A stretch of DNA of 64,000 nt from contig JAEYPB010000043.1 in the NCBI GenBank assembly GCA_023411175.1, positions 35,712 to 99,711 of the forward strand, read 5' to 3'. The DNA is from Bacillota bacterium (GTDB lineage Bacteria; Bacillota; Clostridia; Christensenellales; Aristaeellaceae). The translations under genes and the position numbers were made by a program. Numbering within the stretch: the first letter of the stretch is position 1; the number at the start of each line of letters is the position of its first letter. The notes below the pieces were generated by a model, which had not been told where the DNA came from, did no database searches, and was given only the letters and a program-made list of their open reading frames with translations. Of this stretch, positions 8,276 to 14,876 are shown one piece after another.

Positions 8276-9120
8276 GCCTTTCCCTCCCCCTCGATGAGCT
8301 GAAGCTTGCGCCGGTTGCCCTCGTCCAGAAGCGCGCGCAGCCGCGCCAGATCCCGCCCGTCCACCGCCCGCCTGATCTCCGTGAGCCTTGCGATCAACCC
8401 GCCCAACTCGTCGCTCAATGCGTCGCGGTTCAGGTCGAACAGCTCCGCCCACATGTCGGCGTCGAGACGCGCCACCCGCGTCATATCCCGGAAGCTGCCC
8501 GCGGAAAAGCCCTGATGGCCGGGTGCGGCAGGGCTCATCACATAGGCCGACGACGCCGCGTGGGCAAGCTGCGACGTGTAGGCGATCATGCGGTCATGCG
8601 CCTCCGGCGTCGTGACCACGGTGCGGCCAAAGCCCATGGCCCTTGCGATGTCCGAGAGCGCCTCCGTCGCGCCGCAGGGGCGTCCGTCCGAAGGCGTCAT
8701 GATCAGCGAAGCGCCCCGGAACAGCCCGGCATCGGCATTCGCGTACCCGCCGACCTCGCGCCCGGCCATCGGATGCGCGCCGACGTAGCGCACGCCCCGG
8801 TCGCGGGCGACGGGCTCGACCTCCCGCACCACGTAGCGCTTGACGCCGCAGAAATCCGCCGCCAGCGCGCCCGGCTTCATTCTGGGGAGCGCGCGCTTCA
8901 AAAACGCCACCGCGTCCTGGGGCCTGAGCGCCACGATGACCAGGTCGGCCTCCGGAAGGTCTTCCGGCAGGAAGGCCGCGCGGATCGCACCGTCCGAGAG
9001 CGCCCGGCGGACGACGCCGAGGTCCTTGTCGCAGCCGATGACCTCCATATCGGTGTTTGCGGCCAGCGCCTTCGCCACCGAGCCGCCGATCAGCCCCAGC
9101 CCGACGACAATTGCTTTCAT
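8272..9120 (-). CDS. tyrA: Prephenate dehydrogenase
   Basis: Oxidative decarboxylation of prephenate to 4-hydroxyphenylpyruvate, the committed step to tyrosine. 282 residues: a Rossmann domain (VVGLGLIGGSVAKAL at residues 5-19, so NAD is the likely cofactor) and an all-alpha C-terminal domain. The GAHPMAGREVGGY motif carries the catalytic His region; SQLAHAASSAYV and FRDMTRVA are further family signatures. The length leaves no room for a C-terminal ACT domain. It overlaps aroF and aroB by ATGA at both ends. Confidence 0.93.
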   Translation of the reverse strand: MKAIVVGLGLIGGSVAKALAANTDMEVIGCDKDLGVVRRALSDGAIRAAFLPEDLPEADLVIVALRPQDAVAFLKRALPRMKPGALAADFCGVKRYVVREVEPVARDRGVRYVGAHPMAGREVGGYANADAGLFRGASLIMTPSDGRPCGATEALSDIARAMGFGRTVVTTPEAHDRMIAYTSQLAHAASSAYVMSPAAPGHQGFSAGSFRDMTRVARLDADMWAELFDLNRDALSDELGGLIARLTEIRRAVDGRDLARLRALLDEGNRRKLQLIEGEGKA

Positions 9121-10130
9121 GCGTCCACCCCGACCGCCGCGGCGCGCACCGTCATGATCTTGGGCACGAGTCTGTCGAAGGCTTCCGGCGTCAGCGACTG
9201 GGGGCCGTCGGACATCGCGTGCTCCGGGTCGTTGTGCACCTCGATCATCAGCCCATCCGCGCCGCAGGCGACGCTCGCCATGGCCAGCGGTTCCACGAAG
9301 CGGGAAATGCCGGTTGCGTGGCTGGGATCGACGACGATGGGCAGATGGGTCAGGTGTTTCAGGACCGGCACCGCCGAGATGTCGAGCGTGTTCCTTGTGG
9401 CGGTTTCAAAGGTGCGGATACCCCGCTCGCACAGGATCACCTGCTCGTTCCCGCCCGCCATGATGTACTCGGCGCTCATTAAGAGCTCCTGAAGCGTGCT
9501 CGCAAGGCCGCGCTTTAAGAGGATCGGCTTTCGAAGCAGGCCCAATTCCTTCAAAAGCTCGAAGTTCTGCATGTTGCGCGCGCCCACCTGAATCACATCC
9601 ACATCCTTGAAGAGCGGGATGTGGGCGGCGTCCATGAGTTCCGTCACGATGGGAAGGCCGGTGGCCGCCTTGGCCTCCAGAAGAAGGTCGATGCCCTCCT
9701 TGTGCAGCCCCTGGAACGCGTAGGGCGAAGTGCGCGGTTTGAACGCGCCGCCCCGGAGGAGCCCCGCGCCGGCATCCCGGACGCGCTTTGCCACTTCCAC
9801 AATCTGCGCCTTGTTCTCCACCGAGCAAGGGCCCGCGATGATTTGGAAATGGCCGCCGCCGATCTTGACGCCGCCGATGTCCACGACGGTGTCCGCCGGA
9901 TGGAATTTCCGGTTGGCGCTCTTGTAGGGCTCCTGAATCCTGCGCACGTCTTCAACAATTTCCAGCGCGCGGATCAGGTCCATGTCCACCCGGGTGGTGT
10001 CGCCCACCAGGCCCACGATCGTCTGCTGTTTGCCCTCGGAAAGATGCGTCTCCAGCCCCATGCCGTGAAGCCAGTTCAGAAAGTTGTTCATCTGTGCCTT
10101 ATCGGTTTTTCCCTTCAGGATGACGACCAT
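9117..10130 (-). CDS. aroF: 3-deoxy-7-phosphoheptulonate synthase (DAHP synthase, class I beta)
   Basis: Condenses PEP and erythrose-4-phosphate, the entry step to aromatic biosynthesis. 337 residues. Residues 1-70 form the ferredoxin-like regulatory domain of the Thermotoga-type enzymes; the catalytic barrel follows with IIAGPCSVENKAQIVEVA, GGAFKPRTSPYAFQGL, GARNMQNFELLKELG, LKRGLASTLQE, LCERGIRTFE and VVDPSHATG. The N-terminal domain is the known site of Tyr/Phe feedback in this class, so feedback inhibition is likely. It is the first structural gene of the operon, read after the leader peptide and attenuator, with AAAGGAGGGG before the ATG. Confidence 0.95.
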   Translation of the reverse strand: MVVILKGKTDKAQMNNFLNWLHGMGLETHLSEGKQQTIVGLVGDTTRVDMDLIRALEIVEDVRRIQEPYKSANRKFHPADTVVDIGGVKIGGGHFQIIAGPCSVENKAQIVEVAKRVRDAGAGLLRGGAFKPRTSPYAFQGLHKEGIDLLLEAKAATGLPIVTELMDAAHIPLFKDVDVIQVGARNMQNFELLKELGLLRKPILLKRGLASTLQELLMSAEYIMAGGNEQVILCERGIRTFETATRNTLDISAVPVLKHLTHLPIVVDPSHATGISRFVEPLAMASVACGADGLMIEVHNDPEHAMSDGPQSLTPEAFDRLVPKIMTVRAAAVGVDA

Positions 10131-10158
10131 CGTATTCCCCTCCTTTTGAAATAAAAGA

Positions 10159-10182
10159 GCCCCGCAGCGCTGGCTGCGGGGC
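10159..10182 (-). terminator. Attenuator terminator before aroF
   Basis: A perfect 10-bp GC-rich stem with a 4-nt loop is followed on the minus strand by TCTTTTATTT. It lies between the leader peptide stop (10213) and the aroF ribosome site, so it is placed to stop transcription early. A 6-bp hairpin (10189-10194/10201-10206) and a 7-bp hairpin inside the leader codons (10229-10235/10241-10247) precede it and may form alternative structures. Confidence 0.85.
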
Positions 10183-10212
10183 CTCGTTGAACCGGTCTAG
10201 CGGTTCATGCAG

Positions 10213-10281
10213 TCATGCGCAAAAGACCTTGCCGGTAAAGCCGGCAAAGTAATACGCGTAAAACCGCACGAACTGTTGCAT
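10213..10281 (-). CDS. Phe/Tyr-rich leader peptide of the aromatic operon
   Basis: A 22-codon frame, ATG at 10281, with GGAGG 9 nt upstream. Five Phe and three Tyr make up eight of 22 residues, densest in the middle (RFYAYYFAGF). It is followed at once by an intrinsic terminator and then aroF. This is the layout of a ribosome-mediated attenuation leader as in the enterobacterial pheA and tyrosine-linked leaders: stalling at Phe or Tyr codons when charged tRNA is scarce would favour readthrough. The leader codons 5-7 (GCGGUU) are complementary to AACCGC in the next hairpin, giving a possible switch. The peptide itself probably has no other role. Confidence 0.85.
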   Translation of the reverse strand: MQQFVRFYAYYFAGFTGKVFCA

Positions 10282-10310
10282 ACAGGGTACCTCCGTAATG
10301 GATTGGAATC

Positions 10311-10339
10311 ATTATAAACGCTCAAAATCCCGCTGTCAA
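10311..10339 (-). promoter_or_regulatory. Consensus sigma-A promoter of the aromatic operon
   Basis: TTGACA (10334-10339) and TATAAT (10311-10316) on the minus strand, both perfect consensus with the optimal 17-bp spacer. It lies about 30 nt before the leader peptide start. Such a strong promoter fits control by attenuation rather than by weak initiation. Confidence 0.9.
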
Positions 10340-10375
10340 CGCGAATTTGCGCTTTTTTCAAGGTGCGACATTATT

Positions 10376-11533
10376 TTACACCAGCCGGTCCAGCGTCAGG
10401 CCGTCTTCCGGGATAAAGGCGCGCCAGTAGGCCACGCTCTCGCGGATGCGCTGAAGTACGGCGCGGTTGATGTCGGCGGTGCCGGTGAAGATCTCAAGCG
10501 TCAGGTAGAGATCCGGGAGCAGCGGCGGCAGCCCTTCGGCGGGCGCGGCGTCGTAATGCGCCTTGATGGCGCGGAGCACCTTTTCCGGCTCGACGATGCC
10601 ACGGGCATTGTTCTCCTTCGTAAACGCCCAGTGGGGGGACGAAGTGGCGTTCGCCTGCTGCAGGTGGATGATGGGCGAATAGCCCGCGAGCCGCTCGAGC
10701 CAGCGGTAGGGATCGCCGTCCTCCGCGGGCGCGAACATGTGCGGGTATTCGTCCATCAGCGCGTTGATCTCATTGAGTGGCAGCGAGTCCGAATTTTCGA
10801 ACAGCTTAACGGCCTTCTTCGGCCCAAGCCAAAGCTCCGGAACCGGGTCGCCCGCCTTGTACCGCGCGTGCATTTCAAGAATTCTTTCGTCGTCGGGGCG
10901 CGAGAATTTTCGCTGCCCGTTCATGTGGCCCACGTCCACCGTCAGGTAGAACGGCGCGCCGCCGATCAGGTACACCTCGCGCAAAAGCTTCTCCGAGCCC
11001 TCGACCGTCCAGGGAATCTGGTGGGGCGTGTACATCTGCTCCACGCCCAGAATGCCCAGCCCCTCCGCCGCCCCAAAGGCGGCGAGCTCCGCAAGATCCC
11101 GGTACAGCGTGTGCTCGGCCTCGGCGTACTTCTGGGGATCCTGCAGCACGGAATCGGTGAACGCGTGGCAGTAGAAGCCCAGCCCCGCCCCGACGGAAGC
11201 GGCGGTCTTCGCCATGGGCTTGAGCCATTTGTTCAAGAATCTGTCCCGGACGATGGGATGGGTGTGGCTGAGCCCCAGCGTGGCGTAGGTGCCGTGGCCG
11301 GAGTAGAGGTTCGCCACCACAATGCCGGTCGCGGCCATCGCCTTCTTCACCTCGCCCGACCACCAGGAGAGGTACTCCTGCCCCATGTACATCGGGTCAC
11401 ACTCATTGTCGGCGCTGGCCTCCACATAGGTGAGCCCCAGATCGCGGATGACCTCCGCCCACTCGGAAGGATGGGTATACCGCTTGGACGCAAAGCAGTT
11501 GTCGATCGCGAGGTAGATCTTCGGATAGCGCAT
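10376..11533 (-). CDS. Sugar phosphate isomerase/epimerase-like TIM barrel protein
   Basis: 385 residues resembling the xylose isomerase-like TIM barrel superfamily (AP endonuclease 2 fold), longer than the 280-residue norm. Metal-binding type positions can be read: SADNECDP near residue 47, GILGVEQMY with Glu, YLTVDVGHMNG with Asp and His, PIIHLQQ with His, LYLTLEIF with Glu. These suggest a divalent-metal-dependent isomerase or epimerase acting on a small sugar or sugar phosphate; the substrate is not evident. The ATG at 11533 has GAAAGGA upstream. It is a single-gene unit with its own promoter, divergent from the decarboxylase gene. Confidence 0.75.
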   Translation of the reverse strand: MRYPKIYLAIDNCFASKRYTHPSEWAEVIRDLGLTYVEASADNECDPMYMGQEYLSWWSGEVKKAMAATGIVVANLYSGHGTYATLGLSHTHPIVRDRFLNKWLKPMAKTAASVGAGLGFYCHAFTDSVLQDPQKYAEAEHTLYRDLAELAAFGAAEGLGILGVEQMYTPHQIPWTVEGSEKLLREVYLIGGAPFYLTVDVGHMNGQRKFSRPDDERILEMHARYKAGDPVPELWLGPKKAVKLFENSDSLPLNEINALMDEYPHMFAPAEDGDPYRWLERLAGYSPIIHLQQANATSSPHWAFTKENNARGIVEPEKVLRAIKAHYDAAPAEGLPPLLPDLYLTLEIFTGTADINRAVLQRIRESVAYWRAFIPEDGLTLDRLV

Positions 11534-11571
11534 GCGCTTCAATCCTTTCAACGGGTGTATGTTCCCGCCCC

Positions 11572-11601
11572 ATCATACACTTGGGATGCTTTGGCTGTCA
11601 A
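11572..11601 (-). promoter_or_regulatory. Sigma-A promoter of the TIM barrel gene
   Basis: On the minus strand TTGACA (11596-11601) and TATGAT (11572-11577) with an 18-bp spacer, about 40 nt before the ATG at 11533. Confidence 0.75.
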
Positions 11602-11621
11602 CCAGAAAAGGCGCAAACGCC

Positions 11622-11650
11622 TTGCATGGCGGGCCGGAGTCTGGTATCAT
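11622..11650 (+). promoter_or_regulatory. Promoter of the decarboxylase-family gene
   Basis: TTGCAT (11622-11627) and TATCAT (11645-11650) spaced by 17 bp, about 55 nt ahead of the ATG at 11705. It is divergent from the TIM barrel promoter; the two -35 regions are 20 bp apart. Confidence 0.55.
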
Positions 11651-11704
11651 GCGAGGGTGGGCGGCACGTCTTCGGAGCCGCACGGCATGTAAGGGGGCGA
11701 GCGC

Positions 11705-13141
11705 ATGGACGAGGGGCTCTTTGAACGGCTGGAAGCCTACGCGGCGAAGGGCATTCTCGCGATGCATATGCCCGGCCACAAGCGCGGCGCCGGTGCGGCC
11801 GGGTATCTCGCCGGGCTGGGCGCGCGCCTCGACATCACTGAAATCGACGGCTTCGACAACCTGCATGCGCCCGAGGGAATCCTCAGGGACGCGATGGCCC
11901 GTGCCGCCGCGCTATGGGGCAGCGGGCGCGCTTATTTTCTTGTGAACGGCGCGACCGGAGGCATCCTTGCGGGTGTGCGCGCGCTGACAACGCGCGGCGA
12001 CAAGGTGATCGTCGCCCGGAACAGCCACCAAGCCGTATACCACGCGCTGGAATTGATGGAGCTGGACGCGGCCTATGTGCTGCCCGCCTTTGACGAGGTC
12101 ACCGGGCTGCCCGGCTCGGTGACGCCGGAGTCCGTGGAGCAGGCGCTCCGCGCGCACCCGGATGCGCGGCTCGTCATTGTCACCAGCCCCACCTACGACG
12201 GCGCGGTTTCAAACATCGCATCCATCGCCCGCGCCGCCCACGCCCGGGGCGTTCCGCTTCTCGTGGACGAGGCCCACGGTGCGCATCTGGGGTTTCACCC
12301 GTACTTTCCCGGCGGCGCGGTGCGCGCGGGGGCGGACATCGTCGTCCAGAGCGTGCACAAGACGCTGCCCAGCCTCACCCAGACCGCCATCGCCCACGCG
12401 GGCGGCCTGGCCGACCCGGATCGCTTTCAGGCAGCGCTGGACATCTTCCAGACCACCAGCCCTTCCTACCTGCTCCTCGCCTCCATCGACGGTTGCGTCC
12501 GGCTGATCGAGCGGGAGGGTGAATGCCTGTTTGAGGCCTGGGCAACGCGGCTCTCGGGCTTTGAAGATGCAACCCGCGCGCTTCGGCGCATCGCCCTTTT
12601 GGAGCGCGGCGAAAATGAACGGTCGATGTTCGCCTTTGACCGCAGCAAGATCGTCATCTCCACCCGGGGGCTGAACCTTACCGGCCCCAAGCTGATGGAT
12701 TTGCTCCGCGCGCGGCACGGCATCGAACTGGAAATGGCGGCCCGGGACTACGCGCTGGCGATGACCGGCCTCACAGAGCAGGACGGCGCGCTGGAAGCGC
12801 TGGCTGCGGCGCTCCTTGAAATTGACCGCGAATGCGCCCCGGCAAGCGCCCTGGACTCTGGCGGCGCGCCGTTTTTGCCGGAACGGGCCATGCCCATCGC
12901 CCAGGCGCTCCTGATGGAACGGGAGGCCGTGCCGGTTTCTGAGGCCGCAGGCCGCGTCAGCGCCCAGTACGCCTGGGCGTATCCGCCCGGCATCCCGCTG
13001 ATCGCGCCGGGCGAAGTGGTGGACGGCCGCTTCCTCCGCGAAGCGGCGCGGGGCCTTCGCGCCGGGATCGCCCTTCGCGGCGGCCCCGCGGAGGGGCTTC
13101 ATTGGGTCGTTCGCGGCGCGCAGGCCGTTCCCCCGAAATAA
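11705..13141 (+). CDS. Orn/Lys/Arg decarboxylase family, PLP-dependent enzyme
   Basis: 478 residues, the size of the short Firmicutes branch of basic amino acid decarboxylases (aspartate aminotransferase fold). The start HMPGHKRG and the large-domain motifs LVNGATGGILAGVRAL, SPTYDGAVSNIASIA, LVDEAHGAHLGFHP and VQSVHKTLPSLTQTA (Schiff-base Lys) are clear. The C-terminal domain has the YPPGIPLIAPGE motif. It would decarboxylate arginine, lysine or ornithine to a polyamine precursor; the exact substrate cannot be read from sequence. In many Firmicutes this gene sits beside tmk; here it is followed by the SCIFF unit, which has its own promoter. RBS AAGGGGG, 7 nt before ATG. Confidence 0.88.
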   Translation: MDEGLFERLEAYAAKGILAMHMPGHKRGAGAAGYLAGLGARLDITEIDGFDNLHAPEGILRDAMARAAALWGSGRAYFLVNGATGGILAGVRALTTRGDKVIVARNSHQAVYHALELMELDAAYVLPAFDEVTGLPGSVTPESVEQALRAHPDARLVIVTSPTYDGAVSNIASIARAAHARGVPLLVDEAHGAHLGFHPYFPGGAVRAGADIVVQSVHKTLPSLTQTAIAHAGGLADPDRFQAALDIFQTTSPSYLLLASIDGCVRLIEREGECLFEAWATRLSGFEDATRALRRIALLERGENERSMFAFDRSKIVISTRGLNLTGPKLMDLLRARHGIELEMAARDYALAMTGLTEQDGALEALAAALLEIDRECAPASALDSGGAPFLPERAMPIAQALLMEREAVPVSEAAGRVSAQYAWAYPPGIPLIAPGEVVDGRFLREAARGLRAGIALRGGPAEGLHWVVRGAQAVPPK

Positions 13142-13152
13142 CCTCGCCACGG

Positions 13153-13181
13153 TTGACAGGCAGGGATGCATGCCCTATAAT
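13153..13181 (+). promoter_or_regulatory. Consensus sigma-A promoter of the SCIFF unit
   Basis: TTGACA (13153-13158) and TATAAT (13176-13181), both perfect, with a 17-bp spacer. It begins 12 nt after the stop of the decarboxylase gene and drives the precursor peptide 39 nt downstream, so high expression of the peptide is expected. Confidence 0.9.
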
Positions 13182-13219
13182 GTACGGAAGTAGAAATCCA
13201 CCGAAGGGAATGCATCATT

Positions 13220-13357
13220 ATGAAGAGAATCATCACCCTCGAAACGCGCGAACTGAGCGCGAAGACCGGCGGCTGCGGCGAATGCCAGACTTCCTGCCAG
13301 TCGGCCTGCAAAACCTCCTGCGGCATCGCCAACCAGCAGTGCGAGCAAGAGAACTGA
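13220..13357 (+). CDS. scfA: SCIFF ranthipeptide precursor (six cysteines in forty-five residues)
   Basis: Exactly 45 residues with six Cys at positions 19, 22, 26, 30, 34 and 41, the defining layout of the SCIFF family. The N-terminal leader (MKRIITLETRELSAKTGGCG) is followed by the Cys/Thr/Ser-rich core (CQTSCQSACKTSC). In this family a radical SAM enzyme joins Cys sulfur to a Thr side-chain carbon, giving a thioether-bridged ranthipeptide; related products have been linked to population signalling in clostridia. The ribosome site GAAGGG lies 11 nt before ATG 13220. The maturase follows 68 nt downstream beyond an intrinsic terminator. A longer overlapping frame from 13102 is not coding. Confidence 0.95.
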   Translation: MKRIITLETRELSAKTGGCGECQTSCQSACKTSCGIANQQCEQEN

Positions 13358-13374
13358 ACCTCCGGCGTCTCCGG

Positions 13375-13402
13375 GCCGCCTGACGCATGCGCGCAAGGCG
13401 GC
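13375..13402 (+). terminator. Intrinsic terminator between SCIFF precursor and maturase
   Basis: A 7-bp stem (GCCGCCT / AGGCGGC) with a 14-nt loop is followed by ATTTTTTA. It starts 17 nt after the precursor stop. The maturase has no separate promoter that I can see, so partial readthrough would give much peptide mRNA and little enzyme mRNA. Confidence 0.7.
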
Positions 13403-13425
13403 ATTTTTTATGACAGAGGAAACAC

Positions 13426-14793
13426 ATGATCCATCAATATACGCTGAACGGTTACAACATCGTCCTGGACGTCCATTCGGGGTCGGTACACGCGGTCGAT
13501 CCGCTGGCCTACGACGTGATCGCTCTCTTTGAACGCGAAGCGCCGGATGAAATTGTCCGGCGGATGCTGGAAAAGTACGCGGCCGATCCCGCCGTCGACG
13601 AGAGCGAAATCCGCTCGTGCATCGACGACGTGGCTGCGCTGAAAGAGGCGGGCAAGCTGTTCGCCCCCGACCCTTACGAAGGCTTCGCGGTTCCGCCCAG
13701 AAAGCCCTACGTCAAGGCGCTCTGCCTGCACGTGGCCCACGCCTGCAACCTCAACTGCGAATACTGCTTCGCGAGCCAGGGCCGCTATCAGGGCGAGCGA
13801 GCGCTGATGTCCTATGAGGTGGGCGTGCGCGCCATCGATTTTCTGATCGACAACGCCGGGCCCCACAAGACGCTGGACGTCGACTTTTTCGGCGGTGAGC
13901 CGCTGATGAACTGGGACGTCGTCAAGCGGCTGGTCGCCTACGCCCGCGGGCGCGAGACAGCGAGCGGCAAGCGCTTCCGCTTTACGCTGACCACCAACGG
14001 CCTTTTGGTGGACGACGACGTCATCGAATTCTCGAACCGCGAGATGCACAACGTAGTCATGAGTCTGGACGGCCGCAAGGAAGTGCACGACCGGCTGCGC
14101 CGCGACTACGCGGGGCAGGGCAGCTACGACCGCATCGTGCCGAAGTTCCAGAAGTTTGCGAAGAGCCGCGGCAAAAAGAGCTACTACGTGCGCGGCACCT
14201 TCACCCACGAAAACACCGATTTTCTGAACGACATCCTGCACATCGCCGACCTCGGCTTTACCGAGATCAGCATGGAGCCGGTGGTCTCCGCCCCCGGCGA
14301 CAAGAGCGCGCTGACGGAGGCGGATATGCCCGTGCTGCTCGAGCAGTATGAACTGCTCGCAAAGGAGATGCTCCGGCGCGAGCGCGAGGGGCGCGGCTTC
14401 ACCTTTTACCACTACATGATCGACCTGACACACGGTCCCTGCCTGATCAAGCGACTCACCGGCTGCGGCGCGGGCACCGAGTATTTCGCCGTCACACCCC
14501 AGGGCGACCTGTTCCCCTGCCACCAGTTCGCGTCCGACCCTTCCATGAAGGTGGGAAACGTCTGGGACGGCGTAACCAACCGGGATGTGACGGGCGAGTT
14601 CGCGAAGTGCAACATCTATGCGCGGCCCGAGTGCCAGGACTGCTGGGCGAAGCTCTATTGTTCCGGCGGCTGCGCGGCCAACGCCTATCACGCCACCGGC
14701 TCAATCACCGGCGTGTACGAGTACGGCTGCAAGCTGTTCAAAAAGCGCATCGAGTGCGCGCTGATGATGAAGGTCGCTCAGGCACAGGGATAA
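13426..14793 (+). CDS. scfB: SCIFF radical SAM maturase (thioether bridge-forming, SPASM domain)
   Basis: 455 residues. Residues 1-90 form a RiPP recognition-like domain. The radical SAM cluster ligands are Cys107, Cys111 and Cys114 (HACNLNCEYC, CX3CX2C), followed by GGEP at 156-159. The C-terminal SPASM region holds many further Cys (347, 365, 395, 403, 406, 412, 416, 435 among them) expected to bind two auxiliary 4Fe-4S clusters, as in the characterised CteB enzyme. It makes Cys-to-Thr thioether links in the SCIFF peptide encoded just upstream. RBS AGAGGAA; a bidirectional terminator follows. Confidence 0.95.
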   Translation: MIHQYTLNGYNIVLDVHSGSVHAVDPLAYDVIALFEREAPDEIVRRMLEKYAADPAVDESEIRSCIDDVAALKEAGKLFAPDPYEGFAVPPRKPYVKALCLHVAHACNLNCEYCFASQGRYQGERALMSYEVGVRAIDFLIDNAGPHKTLDVDFFGGEPLMNWDVVKRLVAYARGRETASGKRFRFTLTTNGLLVDDDVIEFSNREMHNVVMSLDGRKEVHDRLRRDYAGQGSYDRIVPKFQKFAKSRGKKSYYVRGTFTHENTDFLNDILHIADLGFTEISMEPVVSAPGDKSALTEADMPVLLEQYELLAKEMLRREREGRGFTFYHYMIDLTHGPCLIKRLTGCGAGTEYFAVTPQGDLFPCHQFASDPSMKVGNVWDGVTNRDVTGEFAKCNIYARPECQDCWAKLYCSGGCAANAYHATGSITGVYEYGCKLFKKRIECALMMKVAQAQG

Positions 14794-14807
14794 AAGCATA
14801 ACCAAAA

Positions 14808-14831
14808 GGCGGCGATGAAACCATCGCCGCC
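14808..14831 (+). terminator. Bidirectional terminator between the SCIFF maturase and flotillin genes
   Basis: A perfect 10-bp stem (GGCGGCGATG / CATCGCCGCC) with a 4-nt loop, flanked by AAAA on the left and TTTTT on the right. It lies between convergent genes and can end transcription from both sides. Confidence 0.88.
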
Positions 14832-14876
14832 TTTTTCTGTCGCCTCAAAGCACTACCGTCTTGTGTCCTCTTCAGA

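Noticed and set aside
13102..13383. Plus-strand open frame of 93 codons over the SCIFF region
   Set aside because: It overlaps the end of the decarboxylase gene, the promoter and the SCIFF gene in another frame. The 45-residue SCIFF frame with six conserved Cys explains the region.
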